Shown: positions 24,263-33,745, counted from the first letter of the stretch. The stretch is 64,000 nucleotides of DNA from Actinomycetospora lemnae (GCF_028737315.1 NZ_JAQZAO010000003.1:310001-374000), one strand, 5' to 3'. Notes: generated by a model not told the origin, from the letters alone. Numbers and translations: made by a program.

Positions 24263-25003
24263 TCAGCGGGTCCGCGGCACGATCCCGGCGACGTCCACGG
24301 TGCCCTGGACGACGTCGCGGGCGAGCTCGGTGAGGCGGAGCCCCCGGGCGCGGGCGTGACTGCGCAGCGCGGTGAAGGCGTCCTCCGGGCTGAGGTCGCC
24401 CCGTCCGGCGAGCACGCCCTTGGCCTGCTCGATGATCACGCGACTGTTGAGGGCCCCCTGGAGCTGCTCCTGGACCGCCTCGGCGCGACGGAGGGCACGC
24501 TCGTGGAGCAGCCCGATGCTGGCGGCGTCGGCGAGTGCCTGGCCGAGCCGGGCGTCGCCCTCCGCCATGACGTGCCGATCGGTGTGCAGCAGCGTCAGCA
24601 CGCCGATGACCTCGTCGCGCAGCCGCATGGGCAGGGCGTGGGTCGCGCGGAAACCGGCTTCCTGGGCGCCGGTGGCGTAGCGCGGCCACATCCGGGCGGC
24701 GGTGGCGTCGGTGAGGTCCTCGCTGATGACGGGGCGGCCGGTGCGCACGCACTCGACGCACGGGCCGGCGTCGATGGCCACCGCGAAGACCCCGAGCAGG
24801 CGGGACCGCTCGGAGGAGGCGGCGGCCACGGACAGGCCGCCCTGCCCGTCGCTGAGGATGACCCCGGCGGCCGACACGTCGAGCAGGTCGACACAGCTCT
24901 CGCAGAGCGTGGTCAGCATGTCCAGGGCGTCGAAGTCGCGGGTCAGGGTGTCGGTCAGCGTCAGGAACGTGTCGATCACCTGGGGCTCGCGGCTGTTGGT
25001 CAC
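24263..25003 (-). CDS. GAF-ANTAR response regulator
   Basis: 246 aa from GTG 25003, which overlaps the stop of the upstream GAF-ANTAR gene. A GAF domain (about 15-165, with [11 protein letters not shown] and [13 protein letters not shown]) precedes an ANTAR domain (about 180-235, [23 protein letters not shown]). Cys residues in PCVEC and CESC could bind a metal or respond to redox, but this is conjecture. ANTAR domains bind dual-hexaloop RNA to prevent termination. It forms a two-gene unit with a paralogue. Confidence 0.88.
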   Translation of the reverse strand: MTNSREPQVIDTFLTLTDTLTRDFDALDMLTTLCESCVDLLDVSAAGVILSDGQGGLSVAAASSERSRLLGVFAVAIDAGPCVECVRTGRPVISEDLTDATAARMWPRYATGAQEAGFRATHALPMRLRDEVIGVLTLLHTDRHVMAEGDARLGQALADAASIGLLHERALRRAEAVQEQLQGALNSRVIIEQAKGVLAGRGDLSPEDAFTALRSHARARGLRLTELARDVVQGTVDVAGIVPRTR

Positions 25004-25881
25004 GGCTCCCCCTCCTCGTCGGGTGCGGTGGGCCCGTGTCCGGAACCGTTGTCGTCGGGGTGCGCCAGGACCAGGTCCCGGTCGATGATGTGTCGAGCCA
25101 CCTGCTGGATGGGCTCTTCGTGGGCGAACGCGTACGCCCGGATGCGCAGCAGCGCCGAGGGCACGTCGATGCCGCTCTGCGTCGACACCATGCCGGACGC
25201 GATGTGCACGTCGGCGTGCACGTCGGACAGCCAGCCCGGCGGCCCCGTCCGGCCCTCGTCTCCCTGGTCCTCGGGTGTCGTGTCGCCCTGGTCCTCCGCG
25301 AGCTCGAGCAGGGTCTCGGTGGCCAGCGCGGCGAGCGCCAGCGCGTCGGCCAGTTGCTCGGTCGACAGCCGGCCCGCGGTCCGGCGGTGCAGATCGAGGG
25401 TGCCCAACCGGATCACGCCGACCTGCAGGGGCAGCGAGAAGACTGCCGCGGCCCCGGACGCGACCGCCGGGGGCCCGAAGCCGAACCAGCGGTCCGGCTC
25501 GCCGGCCAGGTCCGCGGCCAGCACCGGCCTCCCGTCCCGGTAGGCGTCCAGGCAGGGGCCCTCGCCGGTGGTGAGCTGGAGATCCTCCAGACGGCGGCTC
25601 ACCGTCCCGGTGGCGGCGAGCTGGTCGCGGAGTCCGCCCAGCCCGTCCTCGGTGCTGCCCATCACGGTGATCCCGGCGCCGTCCACACCGACCACGTCGA
25701 CCGCGACGGCGCAGACCCGCTCGAGGCGGTGCAGGCCGGGCAGACGGTGCGATCGGCGGGACGACGGGGTCAGGTCGGCCGATCCCCGGCGGTCGAGCAG
25801 CGCGGCCATGCGCCGACGACGGGGCTCGTCGGCGCAGAGGCCGCCACGGAACGGGTCATGGCCGTCGTCCACCTGGAACAT
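25000..25881 (-). CDS. GAF domain protein with degenerate ANTAR
   Basis: 293 aa from ATG 25881; an ATG at 25809 (269 aa) is an alternative because neither has a good RBS. A GAF-like domain (VDGAGITVMGSTED, then TTGEGPCLDAYRDGRPV) is followed by an ANTAR-like segment, HIASGMVSTQSGIDVPSALLRIRAYAF. The AKG core of canonical ANTAR is replaced by SGM, as in a known subgroup. A hydrophilic tail of Asp/Gly ends the protein. Its stop overlaps the next GAF-ANTAR start, so the two may form a heteromer. Confidence 0.82.
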   Translation of the reverse strand: MFQVDDGHDPFRGGLCADEPRRRRMAALLDRRGSADLTPSSRRSHRLPGLHRLERVCAVAVDVVGVDGAGITVMGSTEDGLGGLRDQLAATGTVSRRLEDLQLTTGEGPCLDAYRDGRPVLAADLAGEPDRWFGFGPPAVASGAAAVFSLPLQVGVIRLGTLDLHRRTAGRLSTEQLADALALAALATETLLELAEDQGDTTPEDQGDEGRTGPPGWLSDVHADVHIASGMVSTQSGIDVPSALLRIRAYAFAHEEPIQQVARHIIDRDLVLAHPDDNGSGHGPTAPDEEGEP

Positions 25882-26062
25882 CCCCTGCCGGCGCGTGCAG
25901 CGGTGTGCGTCGCGTCCACGCCCGAGCCGGGTCCTGGGCCTCACCCGAGCCGGCGGCCCGAGGTGACGAAGACCCTGCGCACGGTAGAGCATCGGCCGGG
26001 CGCCGGGGCGGCCGTGCGGCCCGAGCGCAGCCCTCCACCACACGGACCGGCTCACGACTACG

Positions 26063-27121
26063 GTGCTGGCGGTGGCCCCGATCCTGACCTCGGACGACCT
26101 CGACGGCATCGGCGCCGACCTGCAGACCGCGCGGGACCCGCGGCCCCACGCCCGGGAGCTGGTCGACGCGGTCGACGGGGGCCGGCTCGCCGATCCCGAC
26201 GACGCCGGCTACGCGCTGAGCCTCGCGGCGGAGGCCCGCGAGCGCGCCGGGGACCACGAGGAGGCCCTCGCCCTCTCGGCCCGCGCGACCACCACGGGAA
26301 ACGGCACCCTCGACGCGTCGTGGCTGGCGGCGCACCACGCCGAGCGCCTGCTGCGCCTCGGGCGCGAGGACGAGGGGATGGCGTCGCTCGCGTCGCTGCG
26401 CCCCCTGCTGCACCGCGACGCGGACGCCGTGTCGCCGATCGTCGAGGCGCTCACCGAGAACGGGCGCGGCGAGCTCGCCGAGCAGTGGCTCACCGCGGCC
26501 CTGCTCACCGCGGTGGAGCGCGAGGAGCGGGCGACCGAGGGGTCCGAGGAGCACCTCGAGGTGGCGGAGGTGGTCGACGAGCTGGTCGTGACCCGGCGCC
26601 ACGTGCGCGCCGATCTCGGGCTCGCCCCCGACGAGTACGACGCGCTCGCCGACGACCTGGAGTCCGCGCCCGACCTGGTGTTCTTCCCGGAGGCGGCGCT
26701 CGCGCAGCTCCTCGCCGCCCACCCGGCGATGGCCGACGAGCTCGGGCGCGACTGGGACGCCCACCGCGCGCTGGTCGAGGGCGAGCTGCAGGCGGCCGAC
26801 GCGGAGGGCGAGGTCCTCGAGGTCGAGGTCGCGACCCCGGAGCTGGTCGCCGCGATGCTGTCGGACGGTGGTGACGCCGCCGACGACGGTGATCCCGCGC
26901 CCGGTCCCCGACTGCCCTGGCCGCCGGGTCGCAACGACCCGTGCTGGTGCGGGTCCCGGGCGAAGTACAAGAAGTGCTGCCTGCCCCGCGGCCGTGAGAG
27001 GGCCGCGGACACGCCGCCCACGCCGGTGGAGGCGCCCGCGCCGGCCCCGACCACCCCGACGACGGCCTCCACGGAACGCGTGCTCAGCCGCCGCCCCGGC
27101 TCGCGGACGCGGGCGCGCTGA
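26063..27121 (+). CDS. SEC-C motif protein
   Basis: 352 aa from GTG 26063, divergent from the GAF-ANTAR pair. The N-terminal two thirds are helical, TPR-like (YALSLAAEARERAGDHEEALAL). A SEC-C zinc motif lies at about 290-309: GRNDPCWCGSRAKYKKCC, with the CxCx8CC ligands. SEC-C motifs occur at the SecA C-terminus and in many stand-alone proteins that contact ribosomes or SecB-like partners. The C-terminus is a Pro/Thr-rich tail. Specific role unknown. Confidence 0.85.
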   Translation: MLAVAPILTSDDLDGIGADLQTARDPRPHARELVDAVDGGRLADPDDAGYALSLAAEARERAGDHEEALALSARATTTGNGTLDASWLAAHHAERLLRLGREDEGMASLASLRPLLHRDADAVSPIVEALTENGRGELAEQWLTAALLTAVEREERATEGSEEHLEVAEVVDELVVTRRHVRADLGLAPDEYDALADDLESAPDLVFFPEAALAQLLAAHPAMADELGRDWDAHRALVEGELQAADAEGEVLEVEVATPELVAAMLSDGGDAADDGDPAPGPRLPWPPGRNDPCWCGSRAKYKKCCLPRGRERAADTPPTPVEAPAPAPTTPTTASTERVLSRRPGSRTRAR

Positions 27122-27217
27122 TCGGGCGCTGATCCCGCCGGCGGTCGTCGACGCGCGGGAGCCGACACGGATCGGCGTCAGCTCGGGCTGACGGCCCCCA
27201 GGTCCTAGCCTGAAGCC

Positions 27218-28264
27218 ATGTCCACGGCGATGGAGGGTGGCGGGCACTACAACGCCCACGCGTCGGCCCAGGCGGCGTCGGCCACCTTCGGTCTCGACCA
27301 GGTGCGCGTCGCCGCGACGAGTGCCCCCGTCGGTCCGGCCGGCACGGTCACGATCGCGGACTACGGCGCCTCGGAGGGCCGCAACTCCCTGGCGCCGGTG
27401 GGCGCGGCGGTGGAGGTCGTCCGGCACGTGCGCGGTGAGCACCAGCCGATCTGGGTGGTCCACACCGACCTGCCGGACAACGACTTCGGTTCGCTCTTCC
27501 GCACCGTCGCCGACGACCCGGGCAGCTACCGGCGGCCCGGCGTCTACACGGCGGCGGTCGGCCGGTCGTTCTATGAGCAGCTGCTCCCGGACGCCTCGGT
27601 GGGGCTGGGCTGGAGCTCGATCGCCGTGCACTGGCTCAGCGCGGTCCCGGGCCCCCTGGACGGCTTCTGGTTCAGCACCGCGACCGCCGGCCAGTACGAC
27701 GCCTGGGCGCGGGCCGGTGCCACCGACTGGCGCGCCTTCCTCACGGCGAGGGCGTCGGAGATGCTGCCGGGGGCGCGGCTCGTGGTCGTCGTCGGTGCCG
27801 CCCACGGCGACGGGCGGGACCGTCGTTCCGGGGCGGAGCGCGCGATGGACGAGGTCGCCCGCGGCCTGGAGGTCCTGGTCGAGCGCGGCACCGTCACCGA
27901 CACGGAACGGTCCGCGATGACGATCCCGGCGTGGTACCGCACCGCGGCCGAGTGGGAGGCCCCGTTCGTCGACGGCAGCGACCTGGTCCTCGAGCAGCTG
28001 CGGCTCGTGGACCTCGGCGACCCGCTGTGGCACCAGACCCGCCGGGCCGACCCTGACGGCCCCGCCGGCTATCCGGCCACCGTCGCCGCCGCCCTGCGCG
28101 TGTCGTTCGGTCCGTCCCTGCTCCAGGGCCTCGACCCGGACCGGCGCGGCGCCGTCGCCCACGCCCTGTTCGACGGCCACCTCGCGCGCGCGATCGCTGC
28201 AGCGCCGCCGGCGCCCTGGTTCGACTGGCGGCTCGCCGTCATGGTCATCGCCAAGCCGCGGTGA
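27218..28264 (+). CDS. SABATH-type SAM-dependent carboxyl methyltransferase
   Basis: 348 aa. The order GGGHYNAHASAQA, VTIADYGASEGRNSL, IWVVHTDLPDNDFGSLF, SFYEQLLP and WSSIAVHWLS follows the SABATH family (plant salicylate/jasmonate carboxyl methyltransferases), with the acidic residue of IADYGA in the SAM site. Length matches. Bacterial members methylate benzoate- or salicylate-like acids. The gene is monocistronic, with TCCTAGCCT about ten bases before the ATG as a possible -10 region. The acid substrate and biological use are unknown. Confidence 0.82.
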   Translation: MSTAMEGGGHYNAHASAQAASATFGLDQVRVAATSAPVGPAGTVTIADYGASEGRNSLAPVGAAVEVVRHVRGEHQPIWVVHTDLPDNDFGSLFRTVADDPGSYRRPGVYTAAVGRSFYEQLLPDASVGLGWSSIAVHWLSAVPGPLDGFWFSTATAGQYDAWARAGATDWRAFLTARASEMLPGARLVVVVGAAHGDGRDRRSGAERAMDEVARGLEVLVERGTVTDTERSAMTIPAWYRTAAEWEAPFVDGSDLVLEQLRLVDLGDPLWHQTRRADPDGPAGYPATVAAALRVSFGPSLLQGLDPDRRGAVAHALFDGHLARAIAAAPPAPWFDWRLAVMVIAKPR

Positions 28265-28276
28265 GAGCGCTCTCGG

Positions 28277-28300
28277 CGGGCGCCTCGCCGTCGGCGCCCG
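28277..28300. terminator. Bidirectional hairpin between convergent genes
   Basis: CGGGCGCC (28277-28284) and GGCGCCCG (28293-28300) around TCGCCGTC, between the methyltransferase stop at 28264 and the small minus-strand gene ending at 28354. Confidence 0.55.
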
Positions 28301-28353
28301 TCACCCCCGGCGGACGGCGCGCGGGTGCCTCGAACCGGCCGCGCCGGGTCCCG

Positions 28354-28563
28354 TCACAGGTCTCCCGCCAGGGCCTGCGCCGCGGTCACGAGCTCCGGGT
28401 CCACCCAGCTCGTCGTGTCGATGCCGGCGTCGTGCGCGCGGTCCAGCAGATCGAGCAGGCGTGCGGCGTGCGCGGTCGCCTCGTACGGGAGGTCCTCGCG
28501 ACGGGCGCGCCGCAGGCCGTCCTGGGCCCGTTCGACGCCCTCGCGCAGAGCTTCCTCGAACAT
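28354..28563 (-). CDS. Small hypothetical helical protein
   Basis: 69 aa from ATG 28563. Almost wholly amphipathic helix (EEALREGVERAQDGLRRARR, then ATAHAARLLDLLDRAHDAG), without cysteines or membrane helix. Codon usage and composition look like a real gene in contrast with the overlapping frames. No family recognised. Confidence 0.6.
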   Translation of the reverse strand: MFEEALREGVERAQDGLRRARREDLPYEATAHAARLLDLLDRAHDAGIDTTSWVDPELVTAAQALAGDL

Positions 28564-28702
28564 GCCGTCCTCCCGACGAGGCCGCCGTCCCTGGGTCGCG
28601 GGCCCACATCGTGGGCCGGGCACCCCGGCTCGGGCCTCATCCGCCGGAGGTGAGGCGAGCGGCTCGTCCGGGCGGATCGAGGTTCGCCGGGGAGGTCCGA
28701 CG

Positions 28703-28972
28703 TCAGCGGGCGTAGCGCTCGCGCGCCCGCTCCCGGGCCTTGGCCGCCTCGACCTCGCGGTCCTTCGGCGGGGCGGTGGTGACCAGCTCGTCGAGCAGCG
28801 TGCGGGTGCTCGCCGTGATCTCGGCGACGGCCCGGGCGAAGGCCTCCTCGTTGGCCTTCGAGGGCCGCGCCGCGCCGCTGATCTTGCGCACGTACTGGAG
28901 GGCGGCCTCGTGCACCTCGCCGTCGGTGGCCGGGGGCTCGAAGTTGTGCAGGACCCGGATGTTGCGGCACAT
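28703..28972 (-). CDS. DUF2277 family protein
   Basis: 89 aa from ATG 28972. The N-terminus MCRNIRVLHNFEPPAT is the hallmark of DUF2277, followed by ALQYVRKISGAARPSKANE. The family is widespread in actinobacteria and proteobacteria with no known function. The in-frame upstream ATG at 29143 adds residues outside the family. Confidence 0.9.
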   Translation of the reverse strand: MCRNIRVLHNFEPPATDGEVHEAALQYVRKISGAARPSKANEEAFARAVAEITASTRTLLDELVTTAPPKDREVEAAKARERARERYAR

Positions 28973-29117
28973 GCCGCGATCGTGCCGCACGCCGTGCCGA
29001 CGGTTCGAGGCCCGATGTCGAATCCGGCGGGACCCGTTCGTCGTCGTGTCGCGCTCGCGCCGATCACCGCGAGGCTGGTGGCCGCCGGCTCGCGGTGACG
29101 CCCGGCCGGCAACGTCT

Positions 29118-29132
29118 AGACATCTGATGTCT
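29118..29132. promoter_or_regulatory. GntR-type operator ahead of the sugar-acid operon
   Basis: AGACATCTGATGTCT, a 15-bp perfect palindrome around a central T, lies 77 bases before the dehydratase ATG at 29210. Size and symmetry suit a FadR-subfamily GntR dimer; the GntR encoded by the second gene (30508) is the expected binder. Confidence 0.65.
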
Positions 29133-29209
29133 TGCCCTGGCACGGTGAAGAAGCCGCTGCTCCGTGTGGTAGGCGCCTGACGACGAGGTCGAGACGTCAG
29201 AGGAGTGAG

Positions 29210-30511
29210 ATGCCCGGGGTCATCGTCGACGTGGAGACCGTCGATCTCCGCTTCCCGACGTCACGCGCGCTCGACGGGTCGGACGCCATGAACGAGGCGC
29301 CCGACTACTCGGCGGCCTACGTCGTGCTGCACACCGACGTGGGGCTGGAGGGGCACGGCTTCACGTTCACCATCGGACGCGGCAACGAGCTCGCCGTCGC
29401 GGCCGCGGAGGCCATCGGCCGGCGGGCGCGGGGGTGGCCGGTCGACGAGCTCGTCGCCGACCCGGGCGCCTTCTCGCGGTACCTGCAGGCCGACAGCCAG
29501 CTGCGCTGGCTCGGGCCGGCGAAGGGCACCATCCAGCTCGGGCTCGCCGCCGTGGTCAACGCCGCGTGGGACCTCATCGGCAAGGTCGCCGGTCAGCCGG
29601 TGTGGAAGGTCCTCGCCGACATGACCCCGCAGCAGCTGGTCGACCTCGTCGACTGGCGCTACCTGCGCGACGTGCTGACCCCCGAGGCCGCCCTCGAGAT
29701 GCTCGAGAAGCAGGTGCCGGGACGCCCGGAGCGCGAGGCCCGGCTGCGCGAGGAGGGCTACCCGGCCTACACAACCAGCGCGGGGTGGCTGGGCTACGAC
29801 GACGACAAGCTCGCGCGCCTGTGCCGCGAGGTCGTGGCCGCGGGCTGGGACGCGGTCAAGCTCAAGGTCGGGCGGGACCTCGCCGACGACGTGCGCCGCT
29901 GCGCGCTCGCGCGGGAGGTGATCGGGCCGGGGCGCCGCCTGATGATCGACGCCAACCAGACACTCGGGGCCGCCGAGGCCGTGCGCTGGTCCGAGGCGCT
30001 CGCGCCCTACGACATCTGGTGGTTCGAGGAGCCGACCAGCCCCGACGACGTCCTCGCCCACGCCGCCATCGCCCGCGCCATCGCCCCCACCCGCGTGGCC
30101 ACCGGCGAGCACGCGCACAACGCGGTGATGTTCAAGCAGTTCCTGGCTGCGGGCGCCATGGGCGTCTGCCAGCTCGACGCGGCCCGGCCCGGCGGTGTCG
30201 ACGAGGCCGTCGCGGTCCTGCTGCTCGCCGCCGCCCACGACGTCCCCGTCTGCCCGCACGCCGGCGGTGTCGGGCTCTGCGAGCTCGTCCAGCACCTCTC
30301 GATGCTCGACTTCGTCGCCGTCAGCGGCTCCCGCGAGGACCGGATGATCGAGTACGTCGACCACCTGCACGAGCACTTCGTCGACCCGGTGCGGATGCGG
30401 GGGCCGTCCTACCTCCCGCCGGCACGGCCCGGCTACAGCGCCGAGATCCTCCCGGCGTCACGGGCCGCGTACGCCTTCCCCCACGGCTCGGCCTGGAGGG
30501 CCGCGACGTGA
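29210..30511 (+). CDS. Enolase-superfamily sugar-acid dehydratase (L-fuconate dehydratase-like)
   Basis: 433 aa from ATG 29210 with RBS AGGAG. Mandelate-racemase-type motifs: KLKVG with the general-base lysine, metal ligands in LMIDANQT, WWFEEPTSPDD and the GEHAHN strand. Overall order and the N-terminal VDLRFPTSRALDGSDAMN match fuconate dehydratases. It should turn an aldonate such as L-fuconate into the 2-keto-3-deoxy acid. It is the first gene of a six-gene operon with GntR, IlvD/Edd dehydratase, DapA-type aldolase and a permease. Exact sugar is uncertain. Confidence 0.9.
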   Translation: MPGVIVDVETVDLRFPTSRALDGSDAMNEAPDYSAAYVVLHTDVGLEGHGFTFTIGRGNELAVAAAEAIGRRARGWPVDELVADPGAFSRYLQADSQLRWLGPAKGTIQLGLAAVVNAAWDLIGKVAGQPVWKVLADMTPQQLVDLVDWRYLRDVLTPEAALEMLEKQVPGRPEREARLREEGYPAYTTSAGWLGYDDDKLARLCREVVAAGWDAVKLKVGRDLADDVRRCALAREVIGPGRRLMIDANQTLGAAEAVRWSEALAPYDIWWFEEPTSPDDVLAHAAIARAIAPTRVATGEHAHNAVMFKQFLAAGAMGVCQLDAARPGGVDEAVAVLLLAAAHDVPVCPHAGGVGLCELVQHLSMLDFVAVSGSREDRMIEYVDHLHEHFVDPVRMRGPSYLPPARPGYSAEILPASRAAYAFPHGSAWRAAT

Positions 30512-31230
30512 CGCGGACCGCGGGGAGCACCAGGACCGGGAGCGTCGTCGACCGCGTGATCGGGGCGCTGGTCGCCCGCGTGGAGAACGGCGAGTTCTCG
30601 GCGGGGGAGCGCCTGCCGCCGGAGGCCGACCTGGCGGCCGAGCTCGACGTCTCCCGCCTGTCTCTGCGCGAGGCGGTGCGCACCCTGGCGGGGGCGGGCG
30701 TGCTCGAGGTGCGGCGCGGGGACGGCACGTTCGTCAGCGACCTGCGGCCGGACCGGCTCGTGCGGGCGAGCGGGACGTTCCTCGACCTCGTCGGCGAGAA
30801 CGGGGTCGCCGAGCTGTTCGAGTGCCGCCGCGTGCTGGAGCCCGGCGCCACCGCCCTGGCCGCGACCCGCATCGACGAGGCGGCCCTGCAGGACCTCCAG
30901 GACCGGCTCGAGCACATGCGCGGGCTGGACGACCCCGAACGGCTCGTCGCCGCGGACCTCGACTTCCACGCCGCCATCGCCACCGCGGCCGGCAACGCGA
31001 CGCTCGCGTCGCTGACCGCCGCCGTCGCGGGACGCACCGCCCGCGTGCGGATCTGGCGCGCGCTCGTCGAGCACGACGTCCTGTCCTGGACCCACGACCA
31101 GCACGTGGCGATCCTGCGCGCCCTGCGCGCGCGGGACTCGCTCGCCGCGTGGACCGCGGCGACCACCCACGTCGTCGAGGTCGAGGAGTGGGTCCGCGCC
31201 CACCTGACGACCGCGGGAGGCCGGGGATGA
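30508..31230 (+). CDS. GntR/FadR-subfamily regulator
   Basis: 240 aa from GTG 30508 overlapping the dehydratase stop. The winged helix (GERLPPEADLAAELDVSRLS, then LREAVRTLAGAGVLEVRRGDG) is followed by an FCD ligand domain with metal-binding DLDFHAAI and late HDQHVAILRAL histidines. Members with FCD domains respond to sugar acids or other carboxylates. It probably represses this operon through the palindrome at 29118 and is induced by the substrate or a keto-deoxy intermediate. Confidence 0.92.
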   Translation: MTRTAGSTRTGSVVDRVIGALVARVENGEFSAGERLPPEADLAAELDVSRLSLREAVRTLAGAGVLEVRRGDGTFVSDLRPDRLVRASGTFLDLVGENGVAELFECRRVLEPGATALAATRIDEAALQDLQDRLEHMRGLDDPERLVAADLDFHAAIATAAGNATLASLTAAVAGRTARVRIWRALVEHDVLSWTHDQHVAILRALRARDSLAAWTAATTHVVEVEEWVRAHLTTAGGRG

Positions 31231-32942
31231 GCGGACGCAGCACGGCCTGGTTCGGTGCCGAGGGCCGGTCGGGGATGATCCACCGCTCCTGGATGCGCAA
31301 CCAGGGCGTCACCGACGAGGTCTTCGACGGCCGCCCGGTCATCGGGATCGCCACCACGTGGTCCGAGCTGGTGCCCTGCAACGCCCACCTGCACCGCGTC
31401 GCCGAGGCGGTCAAGCGGGGCGTGTGGCAGTCCGGCGGGTTCCCGCGGGAGTTCCCGTGCACCGGGCTCGGCGAGACGCTGCTGCGCCCCACCGCGATGC
31501 TCTACCGCAACCTCCTCGCGATGGAGGCCGAGGAGCTGGTGCGGGCCAACCCCCTCGACGGGCTGGTCCTGCTCTCGGGCTGCGACAAGACGACGCCCGG
31601 GCTGCTCATGGCCGCGTCCAGCGTCGACCTCCCGGCCGTGGTGGTCACCGGCGGGCCGATGCTCAGCGGCCGCTACCAGGGTCGTCAGCTGGGCTCGGGC
31701 ACGCAGGTGTGGCGCTTCGAGGAGGAGCTCGCCGCCGGCACGATCACCCCGGCGGAGTGCGCCGTCGCGGAGGGCGCGATGGCCCGCTCGCCCGGGCACT
31801 GCATGACGATGGGCACCGCGTCGACGATGGCGTGCCTGGTCGAGGCGCTGGGGATGCAGCTGCCGTACTCCGCGACCTGGCCCGCCGTCGACGCCCGCCG
31901 CGACGAGACCGCGCAGCGTGCGGGCCAGCGCATCGTCGACCTCGTCCGGGACGACGTGCGGCCCTCGACGATCATGACCCGCGAGGCGTTCGAGGACGCG
32001 GTCCGGGTCAACGCCGCGATCGGCGGCTCGACCAACGCCGTCATCCACCTGGCGGCGATCGCCGGCCGCCTCGGCGTGCCGTTCTCGCTCGACGACGTCG
32101 ACGCCCTCGGCCGCGACGTCCCGACGCTCGTCGACCTCGAGCCCTCGGGCCGGTTCCTCATGGAGGACCTCTGCTATGCCGGGGGGCTCCCGGCGGTGAT
32201 GGCCGAGATCGCCGACCTGCTCCACCTCGAGCGCCCGACCGTCGCGGGCGGCACCGTCGGCGACGCGCTCACGGACGCTGCGTGCTGGAACCGCGAGGTC
32301 ATCCGCCCGTTCGCCGAGCCCCTGGCGCCCGCGGGCAGCGGCACCGCCGTCCTGCGCGGCAACCTCGCGCCCGACGGTGCGGTGATCAAGCAGTCGGCCG
32401 CGTCGCCGGAGCTGCGCCGGCACCGGGGCCGCGCGCTGGTCTTCGACTCGCCCGAGGAGTACCGGGCGGTCGCCGACGAGCTCGACGCCCCGGAGTGCGA
32501 CCCGTCGACCGTGCTGGTCCTGCGCAACAACGGGCCACGCGGCTACCCGGGGATGCCCGAGGTCGCCAACGTCGGGCTGCCCCGCAAGCTGCTCGAGCGC
32601 GGGGTGCGCGACATGGTGCGGGTGTCCGACGGACGGATGTCCGGCACGGCGTACGGCACGGTCGTGCTGCACGTCGCCCCCGAGGCCGCCGTCGGCGGCC
32701 CGCTCGCGCTGGTCGAGACCGGCGACGAGATCGAGCTCGACGTCCCCGGCCGGCGGCTGGTCCTGCACGTCGACGACGACGAGCTCGCCGAGCGGCGCGC
32801 GCGGTGGCGGCCGCCCGCGGCGCCCAGCCGCCGCGGCTGGACCCGGCTCTACACCGAGCACGTGCAGCAGGCCGACCGCGGCGCGGACCTCGACTTCCTG
32901 GTCGGACACAGCGGCGCCGAGGTCCCGCGCGAGTCCCACTGA
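31227..32942 (+). CDS. IlvD/Edd family dehydratase
   Basis: 571 aa from ATG 31227 (ATGA overlap). The three iron-sulfur cysteines are Cys51 (VPCNAHL), Cys119 (SGCDKTTPG) and Cys192 (GHCMTMGTAS), as in the [2Fe-2S] sugar-acid dehydratases such as L-arabinonate dehydratase, and the C-terminal SDGRMSGTAYGTVVLH holds the serine base. It probably dehydrates a second aldonate or acts beside the enolase-type dehydratase, so the operon may handle two stereoisomers. Confidence 0.9.
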   Translation: MSGRSTAWFGAEGRSGMIHRSWMRNQGVTDEVFDGRPVIGIATTWSELVPCNAHLHRVAEAVKRGVWQSGGFPREFPCTGLGETLLRPTAMLYRNLLAMEAEELVRANPLDGLVLLSGCDKTTPGLLMAASSVDLPAVVVTGGPMLSGRYQGRQLGSGTQVWRFEEELAAGTITPAECAVAEGAMARSPGHCMTMGTASTMACLVEALGMQLPYSATWPAVDARRDETAQRAGQRIVDLVRDDVRPSTIMTREAFEDAVRVNAAIGGSTNAVIHLAAIAGRLGVPFSLDDVDALGRDVPTLVDLEPSGRFLMEDLCYAGGLPAVMAEIADLLHLERPTVAGGTVGDALTDAACWNREVIRPFAEPLAPAGSGTAVLRGNLAPDGAVIKQSAASPELRRHRGRALVFDSPEEYRAVADELDAPECDPSTVLVLRNNGPRGYPGMPEVANVGLPRKLLERGVRDMVRVSDGRMSGTAYGTVVLHVAPEAAVGGPLALVETGDEIELDVPGRRLVLHVDDDELAERRARWRPPAAPSRRGWTRLYTEHVQQADRGADLDFLVGHSGAEVPRESH

Positions 32943-32977
32943 ACCCCACTGGACAACTCCGACGAGGAGGTACCGAG

Positions 32978-33739
32978 ATGGATCCCGTCTTCACCGGCGT
33001 CGGCGTCGCCCTCGTGACGCTGTTCGACGATCACCGGGCGCTCGACGCCGACGCCACCGCCGACCTCGCCGCACGGCTGGTCGACCTCGGCGTCGACGCG
33101 GTCGTCGTGGCCGGCACGACCGGCGAGGCCGACGCGCTCGACGACGACGAGCGCCTGCGGCTGTTCGCGACCGTGCGCGCCGCGGTCGGGGACGCCGTCG
33201 TCATCGGCGGCACGGGCGCCGCGTCGACCCACCAGGCGGCCCGCGTCACCGCGCGGGCCACCGAGACCGGGGTGGACGCCGTCATCGCCCGGACCCCGCG
33301 GGGCCTGGCCGATCCCAGCGGCTACTACCGCGAGATCGCCGCTGCGGCGGGCTCGACGCCGGTGCTCGCGTACCACTTCCCGGCGGTCTCCCCGCCCGGG
33401 ATCCCGGTGGAGATGCTGCCCTCGCTGCCCGTCGCGGGCTGCAAGGACTCCTCGGGCGACGCGACCCGGCTGCTGGCCACCGTCGACGCGTACGCCGGGC
33501 CCGTCTGGACCGGGCAGCCGGGGCTGATGCACATGGCCGGGGCGCTCGGCTGCGCGGGCGGCATCCTCGCGCTCGCCAACGTCGCCCCCGAGCTCTGCGC
33601 CGCGGCCTTCGCCGGCGACGGCGACGCGATGCGCAAGTTCACGCCCACCCACCTCGCCGCCGAGCGCGACTTCCCCCGCGGGGTCAAGCAGCTCGTCGCC
33701 GAGCGGTTCGGGACGTCCGACGTCGTACGGATGGGGTGA
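32978..33739 (+). CDS. DapA-type 2-keto-3-deoxy sugar acid aldolase/dehydratase
   Basis: 253 aa, shorter than typical DapA (about 290). GTTGEAD (residues 47-52) binds the substrate carboxylate, Tyr132 (AYHFPA) and Schiff-base Lys156 (GCKDSSGD) complete the catalytic set. In context it should cleave, or dehydrate, a 2-keto-3-deoxy acid to pyruvate plus aldehyde, or to a semialdehyde. It starts at ATG 32978 with RBS GAGGAGG. True dihydrodipicolinate synthase is unlikely given the neighbours. Confidence 0.9.
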   Translation: MDPVFTGVGVALVTLFDDHRALDADATADLAARLVDLGVDAVVVAGTTGEADALDDDERLRLFATVRAAVGDAVVIGGTGAASTHQAARVTARATETGVDAVIARTPRGLADPSGYYREIAAAAGSTPVLAYHFPAVSPPGIPVEMLPSLPVAGCKDSSGDATRLLATVDAYAGPVWTGQPGLMHMAGALGCAGGILALANVAPELCAAAFAGDGDAMRKFTPTHLAAERDFPRGVKQLVAERFGTSDVVRMG

Positions 33740-33745
33740 CGCACC

